From Eledone cirrhosa (lineage: Eukaryota > Mollusca > Cephalopoda > Octopoda > Eledonidae), in NCBI GenBank assembly GCA_964016885.1, contig OZ024742.1:355944382-356008381 (forward strand): a stretch of 64,000 bases of DNA, in the 5' to 3' direction. Within the stretch, counting starts at the first letter, position 1. Each line of letters begins with the position of its first letter. Both the position numbers and the translations under genes were made by a program. The notes below the pieces were generated by a model that saw nothing but the letters and a program-made list of their open reading frames with translations, did not search any database and was not told where the DNA came from. Positions 44,045 to 55,110 of the stretch are shown piece by piece.

Positions 44045-46737
44045 CTAATGGGTACGATTTGTACTACTAGAACATTTGGGTTTATAATAAAAGTAAGAAT
44101 TAGAAATGGCATGGGGGAAAGAAGAGAATATCTCAGACTTTCTATTCAGTAAGGGTACGCTAGAGAAAATAATAGAGTGTGTTTCAAGTATACAGAGATT
44201 ACAAAACTTACTATGTGCAGAAAGGTGGTTAGATCATGCTACTAAACTCCAGTTAAGGCTATATGGTATATAAGCTCCCTTAAGATCCCAGATATAATGC
44301 GCTAGAGAGGTAGAATTCTTAAACCTAACATGTTTGAAGTTAGAGATATGAGAGTTAAACCTAGTCTTAAAAGTGTTTGAAGTAGATCCTATATACGTTC
44401 TTTTAGAGGAATTAGTTATAACCTCGCAAGCATAGACAATGTTCTTAGAAAGGCAGTTACCGTTTAGAGGGCAGTTAGCACTCACTCTACAATTGCACTT
44501 CCGGGTGTTATTGGTTGGCTCAAGTGGTGATGTATTGCACGTAGGACCTCTATTAGATAAGGACTGTTCTGGTGGTAAAGTATTGTCCGATGCATTCAGA
44601 CTAGTAGTATGTAGAGAGGAGAATCCATCCCTAATTTTCCTATTATTAGTGCTAGCTAAATGAGAACTAATATTAGGGGTGGTAGAGAATGAGAGTTTAA
44701 TAACATTTTTATTAAAAATACCATGGTATTTGTGAGAAGGGGGGAAATTTTTTTCCAGGATAGTGAAGAAAGACCTAGGGATATTAGTTGATACATCCTG
44801 ATTATATGGCGGGTTGAAATAAGTATTCAATCGCCTTCTATTTTTATTTTTATTCTTATCGACCCTACCTCTATCAAATGTCCCACCGTCGAGACTAGGG
44901 TTACTATCGGGAATAGTTGAAGCCACATTCATAGAATCAGCCATAATTTCGTTATGCCTATTATAGTTTCTACCTCTAGTAGATCCGCTGTTGTCCAGAA
45001 TCCCTACAAGAGGATTAAGGCCAATGATAGGATCAGTAGGAGCAACATTACTAGAATAAGATCCAGCCAAACCAACACCAATGCGTGAGCGCACAGGGGG
45101 CTCGACATGTCTCTTAGAGGTATTATATTTGTTATTACGTGTCCGGTGGGATAACTTATGGGTGGGTTCAGATACTCCTATATAAGTTCTACGGTTACTA
45201 AGTTTGCTACTCCCATTCATAGCCATGTTATGTGATATAATGTTATTATTATTAAGAGTAAGCGGAGACTTTCTAAAGTTACTATTATTATAATTTATTT
45301 TACTAGAGTGACCTGAATTTGCTAGGGCGTTATTGTACTACTCCGCATGTTCATTAAAAGTTCCTATGTCCTTAGATAGTGTGGAAATCATATTAGAAAC
45401 ACCCTTAATTATAGAGTTTATCATAGACTTAGGGTGGTTAGAATCGGGGCTAACATAAGAAAGAATTTCATTAGGCTTATGGAAGGGTTTAAAACTATTA
45501 GTGGCCAAGTCCAAAGTTACATCTAAAAAGTTAACCGCTCTATCATTTCTATCTATCGTGATTGAAAGGTTGTAGCTATTAAAAAACTTATAAAGCTTCT
45601 TCTTATTACGTTCTACATTGTTGGTACTAGAGTTAATTATAAACAATGCATCATCACGATATAGTCCGCCTACAAGGTACGGGAAGGTAGCGTATAGTTC
45701 ATTAAGGAGGAACAACCCAACAAGATCAGTAACCTGGGCCGAATCGCTCGAACCCATTGTAACGTCGAAATTATTGGGCGTGTTTTTACGGGTCCAAAAA
45801 GTGTCCTCAAATTTAATAATAGTTTTACGGGCTGCTAGTATAATATCTACCTGCGATCGTGTAAGGCTCGACACTCTCATGGCCAACATTAAGGCTTTAT
45901 TGAGGAGGATGGGTGAAATTGATGTGTAGTAGGCATCAATATCGAATTGGATAAACTTATTAGATTCAAGTCTATTAATCCCAGAGAACCAATCTATAAC
46001 TTCCCTAGTGTTCCCCCATAAGTTAAAATTAACCTTATCCCTAACATCTGGTATAATAAGGTCAAGGATTTTTTTACTGATAATGGCTATATCCGACTTG
46101 GAAGGACAGATAAGTCTAACTGAGGGGTTACTAATAAAATCACCTTATGGTCCTTAAGTGTGAATCTCGGTTCTCGAGGGTAATATGGCTGGGTATACTT
46201 ATCGAGTCCGAGGTCAGAGACTATTCTAAGGCCCTCACTATTGATGTGGTTCAAATTCTCAAGCGTAGTTTTTTTATAGTTTCTATATAACTCTTTATAA
46301 ATAAAATCGCGGTATGTACTATAGTCCATGGAGTATAGATTCTTAGTCTTATCTGCCGGGACCAGAATGGACTTATTCTCACCGAAAGCCTTAACAATAT
46401 TTTTAAGTCTGGACTGGAATTTATCAAAATTACTATTGTTTCTATGTCTATCATTTGGCCTAAACCTAACATTTTTGACCAGAGAGAGTAAGTCACCTTC
46501 GAAACTGTCTAATAGTATGTTGTGTGGTGGGCTCTTATACGTTTTGAAGCCGTAGCTATTAAAATTTGTTCTAATCCTGGGGTCCTTCCTATTCTTATTA
46601 CTATCGTAGTGAAACGCACGCCATCTAATCCTTTTTACAAAGGAGTTAACACTAGCTATCAGTAGTTTTTGGTAAGTATTCTTAGAGGGGGTGGGAATAT
46701 TTTTCAGAGATAAAGGCAAGTAACTCTTTGTGAGCAT
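44045..46737 (-). pseudogene. PLE family 3 RT and GIY-YIG endonuclease
   Basis: About 897 codons read minus from the ATG at 46737. In order: a basic N-terminal region, ADKTKNLYSMD, FTLKDHK, FIQFDIDAYYTSI, DVTMGSSDSAQVTDL, YRDD (RT active site intact), FLDVTLD. A long Asn/Ser-rich linker follows. The endonuclease has CNCRVSANCPLNGNCL, NIVYACEV, YIGSTSNTFKTRFNSH, then FCNLCILETHSII and LLNRKSEIF. Damage is one frameshift just after FTLKDHK (about 46145), an in-frame TAG at 45338-45340 and an in-frame TGA at 44234-44236. The frame ends at 44045. It is close to restorable length but is not functional. Confidence 0.88.
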
Positions 46738-46812
46738 ACTGTCAGATAAAAATATATAGAGGCCAAAATGCCAGTATATATGTGAGTAAGCTCAACCCGT
46801 CGGGAGCAGTTA

Positions 46813-47350
46813 CAAGGATTAGAATACTGGAGCGTGTTTGAGTCAAACACCCTCTTCGTATTATAGAAATGACAGTAAAAGGTATAGCTCAATGCAGTTA
46901 AACAGAGCCAAAAAATTAAGAGAGTAAAACAAAGAATCCTTTAATACATCAAAAGTTTTTATTAGCCGACAATGTTTCGTCCTATTAAGGACTCATCAGG
47001 GCAATCAAAACAACAAGAGGTAATATCGGCAGATACAAGCCAGAAAACTCTGAACAATATGGAGTGTACATACACTAATGTCTTACAAAAATATATGATA
47101 ATAAAAATGAAAATAAAGATAAAAATAATAAAAATATATAATAAGAATAACTAAGGATGTAGATAACATTAAGAACCATATTACAAATATAGTCCAAAGC
47201 AACCAACCTAAATCTAAACAAATTTGGTTATATAGAGCAGGAATTATATATAACACAATATAATACATTATAATAATAATATACTTTTACCAACATTAAA
47301 ATTCCAAATTAAAAATCAAAAGGTACAATATATACATGTATATATGTGCG

Positions 47351-47427
<77 letters not shown>

Positions 47428-48061
47428 CAACAACAACACACACCTCTATGTTCGACTACACAAAAATTAAGCCCTATTAGAAGTTTGAATATTAAAAATA
47501 AGCATGATAAGAGTGAAAATAATACTAATACATCTACCCAATATACATGAGGCAATAATATGATATAATTACAAGAAACACATATAACAAATAATAAACA
47601 ACAAAATTATATAATTCAATATAATATAATAAAATAGATAATCCCCGGTTAATTTACAGAAACAATATAGATGTCACAATAAAATACAATGATAAAACGT
47701 TAACAGTGTATTAACATGTACCATAAACAATATATACAAATTGATTCATACTGGGTTTCAGAATAAATGAGGAAATATAAATTATATAATACTCAAAAAA
47801 ACTATAATGGTACAGGGAAAAATTATGATGTTACAGAAAAAAATATGATGTTACAGAAAAAAATATACAGACATCTAACATGATATGTAAAGTCTAAATA
47901 TCATAATGTTACATATTACAATATTACAAAAATCCAGACATCTTACATGATATATAAAGTTTAAATATCATAATGTTACATATAATGAACAGTAAGTAAT
48001 AAGGATCAATATTACATACAATATAATATAATATATTATAAAATTGGCATAAAATATATAA
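46813..48061 (-). repeat. Pseudo-LTR, right copy
   Basis: The direct counterpart of 41969-43190, upstream of the gene on the minus strand. The (CA)n has grown to about 80 bp (47353-47426). The other differences are scattered substitutions and small indels. Confidence 0.88.
46965..47005 (-). ncRNA. Hammerhead ribozyme, complete (second pseudo-LTR)
   Basis: Core CTGATGA (46999-46993), helix II GTCC/GGAC, GAAA (46978-46975), helix III and triplet GUC as in the left copy. It lies about 230 bp upstream of the ATG. Cleavage at both copies would release a unit-length RNA. Confidence 0.9.
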
Positions 48062-48174
48062 ATACTTATTTTATCGACCCCGTAAGGATGAAAGGCAAGT
48101 TAACCTCGGCAGCATTTGAACTCAGATCATAAAGGGATGTAACTCTATGCTGCAAAGCATGGCATCCGACTCTA

Positions 48175-48175
<1 letters not shown>
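48062..48175 (-). mobile_element. tRNA(Lys)-type SINE, truncated
   Basis: TTATCGACCCCGTAAGGATG, GAAAGGCAAGTTAACCTCG, GCATTTGAACTCAGATCA in family order. It ends in the (TA)n that follows. Confidence 0.8.

Positions 48176-48222
<47 letters not shown>
48176..48222. repeat. (TA)n microsatellite
   Basis: About 45 bp of TA. Confidence 0.95.
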
Positions 48223-48226
<4 letters not shown>

Positions 48227-48779
48227 AGAGATAGGCAAGTTAAACTACACAAGGTATAGAGCAACTCAATTCCATAGGGTGAGGTTGAATATAATTATTA
48301 AGGCCAGTAACTTCAACTGTACCAGGTACCTTTCATTAACTCCGAGGACCATCTTGCTCAAGCTATGCCAATGAAAATGAACCAGTTCATTATCATTGGC
48401 ACAGGTTGAAGAAGTTGGTCTTCAGCGCTAACGAAACATAGATACCTACAAAGGCACTGTTGTAGTAATTGGCCTTAATAGTTACACTTTTTTACTTACA
48501 TATACACACACATATCTTAGCTTCATACAGACGTATAATAACACACACAGACACACATGCATGCATGAACACACAATAGCTCTCCATTCAAAGCGTTTTT
48601 TTCTTTCCATTTCAGGTAGACATTCTCCATCATGCACTTTTCTAAAGTATTTCATATTCAAAACACCATCATCAACAGATTTCCAAGTGATGGCAATATG
48701 AATGTACCTTTTATTTTTCTCAAAAATATTTTTTTTTTATTCTGTCCTGCCCATCCCTTCAATCTTTCTAATTTATCAT

Positions 48780-48822
48780 TCTTTCTTCTGATGAAAGACT
48801 AGCATCCAAAATGTTGAGAACC
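48780..48822 (+). ncRNA. Hammerhead-like motif, AACGTT type, decayed
   Basis: The core CTGATGA (48788-48794) is intact and helix I TCTT pairs GAGA with one wobble. GAAA has become AAAA and helix III is weakened to ATGTT. A relative of 41811-41852. Confidence 0.45.
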
Positions 48823-48910
48823 TTTTCCAGCTATTTCAAGCGTTAACCTAATATATTCATTCCATGTACTGTACTGATTGTGTTGTTATTTCTGTTTACC
48901 TTTTACATAC

Positions 48911-49255
48911 ATATCATCATCATCATCATCATCATCATCATTTTACGTCCGCTTTTCCCTGCTTGCAAGGGTGAGATGGGAACTGATTCTGGCTTGATTT
49001 CTACAGCTGGATGCCCTTCCTAACACCAACCTCATTTACAGGGTAAAGACCATGGGAGTTGCAGCAAGAAGTTCCTCTCCAAAGGAAAGGTAAACGCCAA
49101 TGCACTTGGCACCGGGGATATTGCAACTTATTACTACAGCTGAGTAAACTGGAGAAACCTGAAATAAAGTGTCTTACTCAAGGTTCAGGAATCAAACTCA
49201 CAACTAAACAATTTGCAAGCCTAATTCTCTAATCACTAAGCCATGTACTTTTGAA
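48911..49255 (-). mobile_element. tRNA-headed SINE with retroposon tail
   Basis: On the minus strand a tRNA-like head (ACATGGCTTAGTGATTAGAG, then GTTGTGAGTTTGATTCCTG with a B box) at about 49250-49170 leads into a body. It ends GAAGGGCATCCAGCTG, CAAGCAGGGAAAAGCGGACG, (ATG)n. Full length is about 340 bp. The same structure is at 51789-52175. Confidence 0.85.
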
Positions 49256-49271
49256 CACAAGCATACACACA

Positions 49272-49320
49272 TTATATATATGTGTATATATATATGTGTA
49301 TATATATATGTATATATCTA

Positions 49321-49407
<87 letters not shown>
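49272..49407. repeat. (TA)n microsatellite
   Basis: About 90 bp of pure TA after a TA/TG lead. It adjoins the left end of a PLE. Confidence 0.97.
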
Positions 49408-49409
<2 letters not shown>

Positions 49410-49439
49410 AAATAAAGATCCGAAGGCATGGTATACATT

Positions 49440-49483
49440 TCTAATCATTTTAATCATGACACATGTTTCAATAAGAGATAGCC
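49440..49483 (-). ncRNA. Hammerhead, 3' half only
   Basis: GAAAC, helix III ACA/TGT and the 3' strand of helix I are present. The CTGACGA half is absent because the terminal repeat breaks off at about 49483. Confidence 0.6.
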
Positions 49484-49489
49484 GGGGTT

Positions 49490-51255
49490 ATATCCACTAT
49501 AGGACTACTACATTTATCCCTATTCCCTCTACCCGACCCCCGTTCCATTTTACGTTCAACGGTTGTTTTATCAGTTCAACGAATAAGGTTACAATTAGAG
49601 TTTCCGCTGGCATTACGGTGCTCAAACACCGTGTTTGTACCTGGGTGATTGTCTCCATTGGTACCGTCGACATTGGGACTAGGAGGCAATAAAACATGAA
49701 GTCTATATTGATCCTCCCTCGCCTCCCGCCTGCTGTTAACTAAAGTGTCACTATTTTGGTCTAAGCTATCGCAGGCAATGTTGCTACTACTATTTAATGG
49801 GCGTTTGAATGAGATTCCCTCGCTATGCCCCGCGCGTTCCAGGGCGCTATTATATTAAATCGAGATCCTATCAAAGGTATCTTCATTGGAAGATAGTCCT
49901 GAAATTCTACTAGAGACGCTTTTTGTAATACCTTTAGTGAATATTCTAGGGTGGTTCGATTTTGCGTTGACATAATTAAAATTCTCGTTGGGTTAGTGGT
50001 AGGGTTGGAAGAGTCCTGAATTGGGGTTAAGTGTAACATCTAGAAAATTAACTATCTTCAGGTTTTCTTCAAACACTATACTGAGGTCTATGTTGTTGAA
50101 GAATTTGCTTAGTTTTTTCCTCACCCTCTCTACCATACTATTATTATGGAACGACACAGTAAAAAAAAACGTTGTCATGGTAAGCGCCTCCCCCCAAGTG
50201 GAGCATTTCCACTCTGAGACAGTCGAGGAAGTAAAGGCCCACCAGATCCGTCACCTGGGCCGAGTCCGTGGATCCCATGGTCGAAATTGTCCGGCCAATC
50301 TTTCCTGGTCCACAAGTCACCGTTGAACTCAATTAAGGTTTTCCTAGCAAGGAGAATAATGTTAATTTCTTCAGATCTAAGGTCGGTGCGTAAGCTAGCA
50401 AAGTTTAGGGCCTTACCTAGAAGAGTTGCAGAGATCGAAGTATAGTAGTTAGAGATATCGAACTGTATAAACTTAGTGCTATTCTTATTCTGCGATTTCT
50501 CAAACCAGTTAATTACCTCACTAGTTCCTGACCATAATTTAAGCTTCGATCTCCTAACTAGTGTGGGGATTATTTTATGAAGGATGTTTTTACTCATGAT
50601 TCCTACGTCCGACTTCGAAGAGGCTGTCAGCCTGACAGGTCTTGATGATTCAAAGTTTAATTTGTGGTCTTTCAATAAAATCCTCGGAGTTCTAGGATGG
50701 AAGGGTTCAGTTTTATCTTCAATACCCAGTTTAGTCATAACGCTATTGGCCTCCGTGTTGATTAAATCCAGGTTGGCCCGTGTAGTTTTCTTGTAGCTTT
50801 TTCTAAGTTCTCTGATTATCAAGTCATCATAGGTTACACTATCCATATCGTACAGGTTGTTAGTTTTATCTGCGTGCACCAGAATGCCGGCCAAGTTCCT
50901 TAGTTTTCCTAGATCACCATTCAGTCGTCTTAAGTAGCTTCTTTCCCTGAGTGGGTTTCCTAAACTTAAGGTTGGACACTATGTTAGACATTTCAGTCTC
51001 GAATTCCTACAGGTACTTATTGTGAGGTGGGTTTTTTCTGGATTTGAATTTTCCCTCGATGCCGCGCGTTCCCTCCCTGCGGTGGTTTGTTGGTGTTCCT
51101 CTGTCGACGTGGAAGGCCTTCCAACGCATTCTACGGACAAAGGAGTCCGATTTACCTATGGCCAACCTTGTGAATTATTTCAAGCTAGGCAAAGGGATAT
51201 CCTTAAGCGAAGAGTTCACCGAGAATTTCTCCATCATATTCCTTGCTTAACAGCA
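49490..51255 (-). pseudogene. PLE family 3 RT relic with a lost catalytic Asp
   Basis: Read minus: SDSFVRRMRWKAFHVD (about 51150), then 50894-50332 VHADKTNNLYDMD, RILLKDHKLN, FIQFDISNYYTSI. A frameshift near 50280 follows, then TMGSTDSAQVTDLVGLYFLD, YHDN where an RT has YxDD, and FLDVTLNPNSGLF (about 50050). Several stops interrupt the N-terminal part and the region 3' of 50000. The endonuclease is not recognisable. It is homologous to 44045-46737. Confidence 0.85.
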
Positions 51256-51469
51256 TTATGTGCTCAACAGAATTAGGAGCTTTAAGTTGTTATATAGTAA
51301 GGTGTATTATTGGTTGTGTCATACGGTCCAATAAATGTTTGTTAACAACATTAAGTTCTCCACGCTTTTGTATATCTCAAATTCAATTTATGGTAACAGC
51401 TAGATGATGTAAAACGGAGTATTTGTATCAAAATAAAGATCCGAAGGCATGGTATAAATGTCCAATCAT

Positions 51470-51556
51470 TTTAATCACGACACATGTTTCAATAAGAGAT
51501 AGATCGATCGTGTAGCCATGATCGATTATCACTGACCTCGTCAGGTGAAAATGAAT
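51470..51556 (-). ncRNA. Hammerhead ribozyme with very long helix II
   Basis: Helix I TCAC (51548-51545) pairs GTGA (51478-51475), with A/T pairs beyond. The core is CTGACGA (51544-51538). Helix II is about 21 bp: an outer GGTCAGTGATA/TATCTCTTATT with wobbles and two mismatches, an inner ATCGATCATG/CACGATCGAT, one bulged C and a GCTA loop. GAAA is at 51490-51487. Helix III is ACA/TGT and the triplet GUC is at 51481-51479. Copies are at 60186-60270 (damaged) and 60398-60485. Confidence 0.8.
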
Positions 51557-51788
51557 TGTCTTCAAATCCTTGATATGAGGGTGAAAATTAACGATGTTCA
51601 CTAACAGAGTTTAGTCCCTCATATGAAGATCAAGCAGTCAAAAGACGGAATTGCAGATATACAAAAGCGTGGATAACTTAATATTGCCAACAAACATTTA
51701 TTGGACCGTATGATACAACCAATAATACACCTTACTATATAATATATGTGTGTGTGTGTGTGCATGTATGTATGTATGTATGTATGTA

Positions 51789-52175
51789 TATCATCATCAT
51801 TTTACGTCCGCTTTCCCCTGCTTGCAAGGGTGAAACAGGAAATGATTCTGGGTTGACTTCTACAGCTGGATGCCCCTCCTAACACCAACCTCATTTTAGT
51901 GAGTGCTCGGTACTTTTTTTCCGTGGTACATACACGTCCACTTTACAGTGTGGGCTGGGTGCTTTTTTGCCGTGGCACTTCCATTACCACTTTGCAGTGG
52001 AATGATAGGGACCCCCGTCCAATCATCTCATTTCTACAGCTGTGTAAACTGAAGCAATGTGAAATAAAGCGTCTTGCTCAATGAAACAACACATCACCCA
52101 GTCTGAGAATTGAACTCACAACTTTTTGATTGCAAGCCCAATGCTCTAACCACTAGGCCATGCGCCTTCATCATA
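51789..52175 (-). mobile_element. tRNA-headed SINE with retroposon tail
   Basis: On the minus strand the head GGCGCATGGCCTAGTGGTTA, GAGCATTGGGCTTGCAATC, GTTGTGAGTTCAATTCTCAG keeps recognisable A and B boxes. The body follows with CCACACTGTAAAGTGGACGT and AGGGGCATCCAGCTGTAG, and it ends in TGATGATGA. Confidence 0.85.
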
Positions 52176-52613
52176 TATATATATGCGTGTGTGTGTGTGT
52201 GTGTGTGTGTGCGTGTGTGTGTATATAAATATATATATATATATATATACATTCATACACACAGACATCCATATCTGTATAGAAACCTAGTTTTAAATAT
52301 GTCTAAAGTAAAGAAGATACAGCTGGAGTGTCTTTGATCATTTAGATCAGTTTAGTTTGGAATTAGTATAGTGCCAGACAAAATACTTTGCAGTATTCTC
52401 TTATATGTCTTTAGATTCTGGCTTTAAATCTACTTGAGGTAAATTAGACTTCTTGTATTTATGATCAAATTATCTTTCAAACAAAGTTGATTTAATCAAC
52501 ATTCACCATGGTTACCATCACTTGAGCCTATTGTAGAATTTATCACTATTTGTTATTAGCTTTTAGTGTTAAATTCGAGTTGTGTTTGTCCCAACACAAA
52601 TGACCATATTAGT
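52176..52613. other. (TG)n, (TA)n and unique DNA
   Basis: TG repeats at 52185-52222 and TA at 52230-52250. The rest is unrecognised. Confidence 0.4.
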
Positions 52614-53020
52614 ACTTCTTCAGCCACTTATTCCTAAGAGGGTCATTGGGGCAGAGTCTCCAAATACTCCTTCAAGTGGGTCCTGTCAGAAGCAACCGTC
52701 TCCAAATGATCCAGCTGGATCCCCAAGCAAGACCAACCAAGTTCGTGGATATTATGCAATCATCTTGCTTGGGATCTACTCCTTAGTCTCCGGCTGGTTG
52801 GCTTTGCCCATAAAATCTGTCTAGTGATTATTTCCTGAGATGTCCGATCTACATGCCCATAGTATCGGAGCTGTGATATCTCAATTCAGAGAAGTAACAG
52901 CTCTACCTTCAATGACTCTCTGATCTCTGAGCTACGCACTCTATTGAGTAACTTTATTCCAAAGACTCTTCGGAGGAACCCTATTTTGGCTACTTGTATT
53001 CACGATTGTATTCTTTCAGA
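52614..53020 (-). pseudogene. Second LINE family, RT C-terminal relic
   Basis: On the minus strand one can read FLRRVFGIKLLNRVRSSEI, VELLLLRIEISQLRYYGHVD, then RWLHNIHELGWSCLGIQ and VASDRTHLKEYLETLPQ. This is the order of the C-terminal end of a non-LTR retrotransposon reverse transcriptase. Stops and small shifts break it. It belongs to a different family from the relics at 14287 and 56771. Confidence 0.75.
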
Positions 53021-53520
53021 CATTTAACAATATACATGACCATAGGTAAGGGTTAGCGTGAATACCGAATTGAAGATAGCGAGTTTAGCTTTTTATGCCA
53101 ACCTTCCTTCCTTCTGATTACTGAATTAGTTGATTAGTTGATCATTATTAATAATGGTTGAGAATATGAGATAAAATATTCTGTAGATAGACAGAAGCAC
53201 TTGCAAGGAATCAAATTCTGCATCTCCCAGGTAGCAGATGGTTGCATTAACCACTCTGTTAAAAAAATACTGGCCACTAATTCTGTCTGTTTAGGAAAGG
53301 ATAAGCCTATAGCTAGAAGTATAAGCAATGACTGACTTAAGAGGTATTGAAAAAATGGGAATTTTTGTCAATAATTTTGTAAATGAATAAGTTGTGTGTG
53401 TATGTTAATGGCGATATTTACTGTTGTGAAGTAATTGCATTTGCCTCGTCAAAAATTGCAATAAAAGAGATTTCAATTCATAACCAGTTGATCTGCCGAC
53501 TAGATTCATTGTAAAATACG
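53021..53520. other. Unique DNA
   Basis: No supported feature. CATCTCCCAGGTAGCAGATG with TGGTTGCATTAACCACTC could be a decayed tRNA-like SINE end (53220-53270). Confidence 0.35.
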
Positions 53521-53558
53521 ACATATATAAGTGGTTACACAACAGTTAGTTCACCATA

Positions 53559-53598
53559 CCGAGAACAACTGTTTCACCTTCGCGGATCTTCAGCTCGG
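53559..53598 (-). ncRNA. Hammerhead ribozyme, complete
   Basis: Helix I CCGAG (53598-53594) pairs CTCGG (53563-53559) perfectly. The core is CTGAAGA (53593-53587). Helix II is CC/GG with a GCGAA loop. GAAA is at 53575-53572. Helix III is ACA/TGT with a GT loop, and the triplet GUU is at 53566-53564. The best-kept family 2 copy. Confidence 0.82.
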
Positions 53599-53639
53599 GA
53601 TGTATATGGTTATAGGAATAGGAAGGACAACCGTACGAA

Positions 53640-53651
53640 CGCGCATGCGCA
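53640..53651. promoter_or_regulatory. NRF-1-like palindrome, left arm of copy B
   Basis: CGCGCATGCGCA, identical to 17166-17177. The counterpart in the right arm (54843-54854) has one change, GCGT for GCGC. Confidence 0.45.
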
Positions 53652-53861
53652 GAAACTCGGTCACTTCACACAGGCAATAGTAGACTGCGTGCGGGGGTTG
53701 TAAGGGAGATAACTTCGAAAGTCCGGAAAGTTTTTGGTTGAAAATAAAATAAAAAAATTTAAAAATAAAATTACAAAGAATCAGTCCGGAGCCATGTAGT
53801 TATGCAATAGATGTTTGGTGACGTGTGGACAACGTGTGAAAAATACACTTCTCGTGTTTAG

Positions 53862-54290
53862 TCAATCACTATTACGTAATCTCTTTAGGATAGTTATTCG
53901 TTCGTCAATACATAAGCCACACGTCGGATTTCCCCTTGCGTATGGCTTGGACTTAGTGATGGCTTTCCATTGAATGGAGTACCCTATACTTGAGTCCTTG
54001 AGGAACCATACGTGGCTCGCGAGTTTCGTGGATGAACGTCTGTCCGGGTATCTGAAGGTAGACTGGTGGTTCAGGAAACGCTCCTTGAATCGGCCCACGT
54101 AGGATTTGACCTCCTGTGGTTCGTTTGGTCGGTTGGAAGTGACCACAGCTTCATAGATTACAGCTGGTGTGTTGCATTGTTGTTGAAGGGGGCAAGCTTC
54201 AGGCTTACGGCAAGAGAACCCTGGTGGGGTGTTGCTCCTAGGGCTGCTAGTGATGTGGGCCTTCATGTTTTCAGCGCAGGAGTATCCTAG
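53862..54290 (-). pseudogene. PLE family 2 GIY-YIG endonuclease fragment
   Basis: It matches the protein at 17290-17784: FSCRKPEACPLQQQCNT, VIYEAVVTSNRPNEPQEV, RFKERFLNHQSTFRYPD, CGLCIDERITILKRL. Compared with copy A, SYVGIAEGRF has become SYVGRF, an in-frame loss of four residues just after the GIY-YIG second motif. It ends early. The RT part upstream is too decayed to follow. Confidence 0.82.
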
Positions 54291-54895
54291 TTTAACTTTG
54301 TGTCGGTTAAAGATGGAGCGGTATTTATGACATATGGGGAAGTGTCTATCTAAGAGGGCTAGAAATTGTTTTCCTACATTGGTTTTAACTTTGAGTGAGA
54401 AGGGAGGAGAGAACCAGATAGTTTGTCTATTGATGCGTTTACTTTTTTTAATGGTGTTGTTGCTAGTGGGAGAGTAGGTGATAGGTTGTCAGAAGCCGAT
54501 GAAACCTAATATAACACGGAGTTGGCTAACAGCGGCGTCTCACGACCTATCACCTACTCTCCCACTAGGGGGAAATCAGACGTGAGGCTTATGTATTGAC
54601 GAACGAATAACTATCCTAAAGAGAATACGCAATAGTGATTGCCTAAACACGAGAAGTGAATTTTTCACACGTCACCAAACATCTATTGCATAACTACAAG
54701 GTTCCGGACTAATTCTTTGTAATTTTATTTTTAATTTTTTTTATTTTATTTTCAACCAAAAAACTTTCCGGACTTTCGCGGTTATCTCCCTTACACCCCC
54801 CGCACGCATTCTATTATTGCCTGTGTGAAGTGACCGAGTTTCTGCGCATGCGTGTTCGTACGGTTGTCCTTCCTGTACCTATAACCATATACATC

Positions 54896-54935
54896 CCGAG
54901 TTGAAGATCCGCGAAGGTGAAACAATTGTTCTCGG
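54896..54935 (+). ncRNA. Hammerhead motif, one core change
   Basis: Inverted counterpart of 53559-53598. Helix I CCGAG/CTCGG, helix II and GAAA (54919-54922) are intact. The core is TTGAAGA, losing the invariant first C, so cleavage is unlikely. Confidence 0.65.
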
Positions 54936-55030
54936 TATGGTGAACTAACTGTTGTGAAACCACTTCTACCTAACTCGTCCCTTGAACTGAGTTCTCTACC
55001 ACTACAGGATACTACCTTCCAGTGTTCCAC

Positions 55031-55032
<2 letters not shown>

Positions 55033-55104
<72 letters not shown>
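55033..55104. repeat. (TA)n microsatellite
   Basis: About 70 bp of TA between the copy B foldback and a solo arm of the 32262 element. Confidence 0.97.

Positions 55105-55107
<3 letters not shown>

Positions 55108-55110
<3 letters not shown>

Larger units (their letters stand above)
41969..48061 (-). mobile_element. PLE family 3 with two direct pseudo-LTRs
   Basis: A minus-strand Penelope-like element. Direct copies of a terminal region of at least 1.2 kb lie at 41969 to about 43190 and at 46813-48061, both beginning AGGATTAGAATACTGGAGCG. They carry the same hammerhead. One repeat unit is 4844 bp (41969-46812). This is the pseudo-LTR arrangement known for PLEs. The copy is old enough to be broken. 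The right pseudo-LTR stops where a tRNA(Lys)-type SINE sits. Confidence 0.9.
49408..51745 (-). mobile_element. PLE family 3, second subfamily, decayed
   Basis: A minus-strand element with terminal pieces at both ends starting ATCAAAATAAAGATCCGAAG (49406 and 51429). The right piece carries a full long-helix hammerhead and the left only its 3' half. The coding relic lies between. The terminal sequence is the same as in the palindrome at 60140-60545. Confidence 0.85.
53525..54990. mobile_element. PLE family 2 foldback element, copy B
   Basis: Same design as 16967-19040: a minus-strand endonuclease gene fragment flanked by inverted 3' ends. The arms are about 53525-53970 and 54565-54960. The centre contains a decayed RT-to-endonuclease linker and a small inverted piece (CACCTACTCTCCCACTAG) at 54465-54570. 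(TA)n follows at 55033-55104. The two copies share layout but differ in internal endpoints. Confidence 0.85.

Noticed and set aside
48405..48450. TTGAAGA, GTTGG/CTAAC stem, GAAAC
   Set aside because: Helices I and II are plausible, but the first core base is changed and helix III does not pair. Too uncertain to list as a ribozyme.
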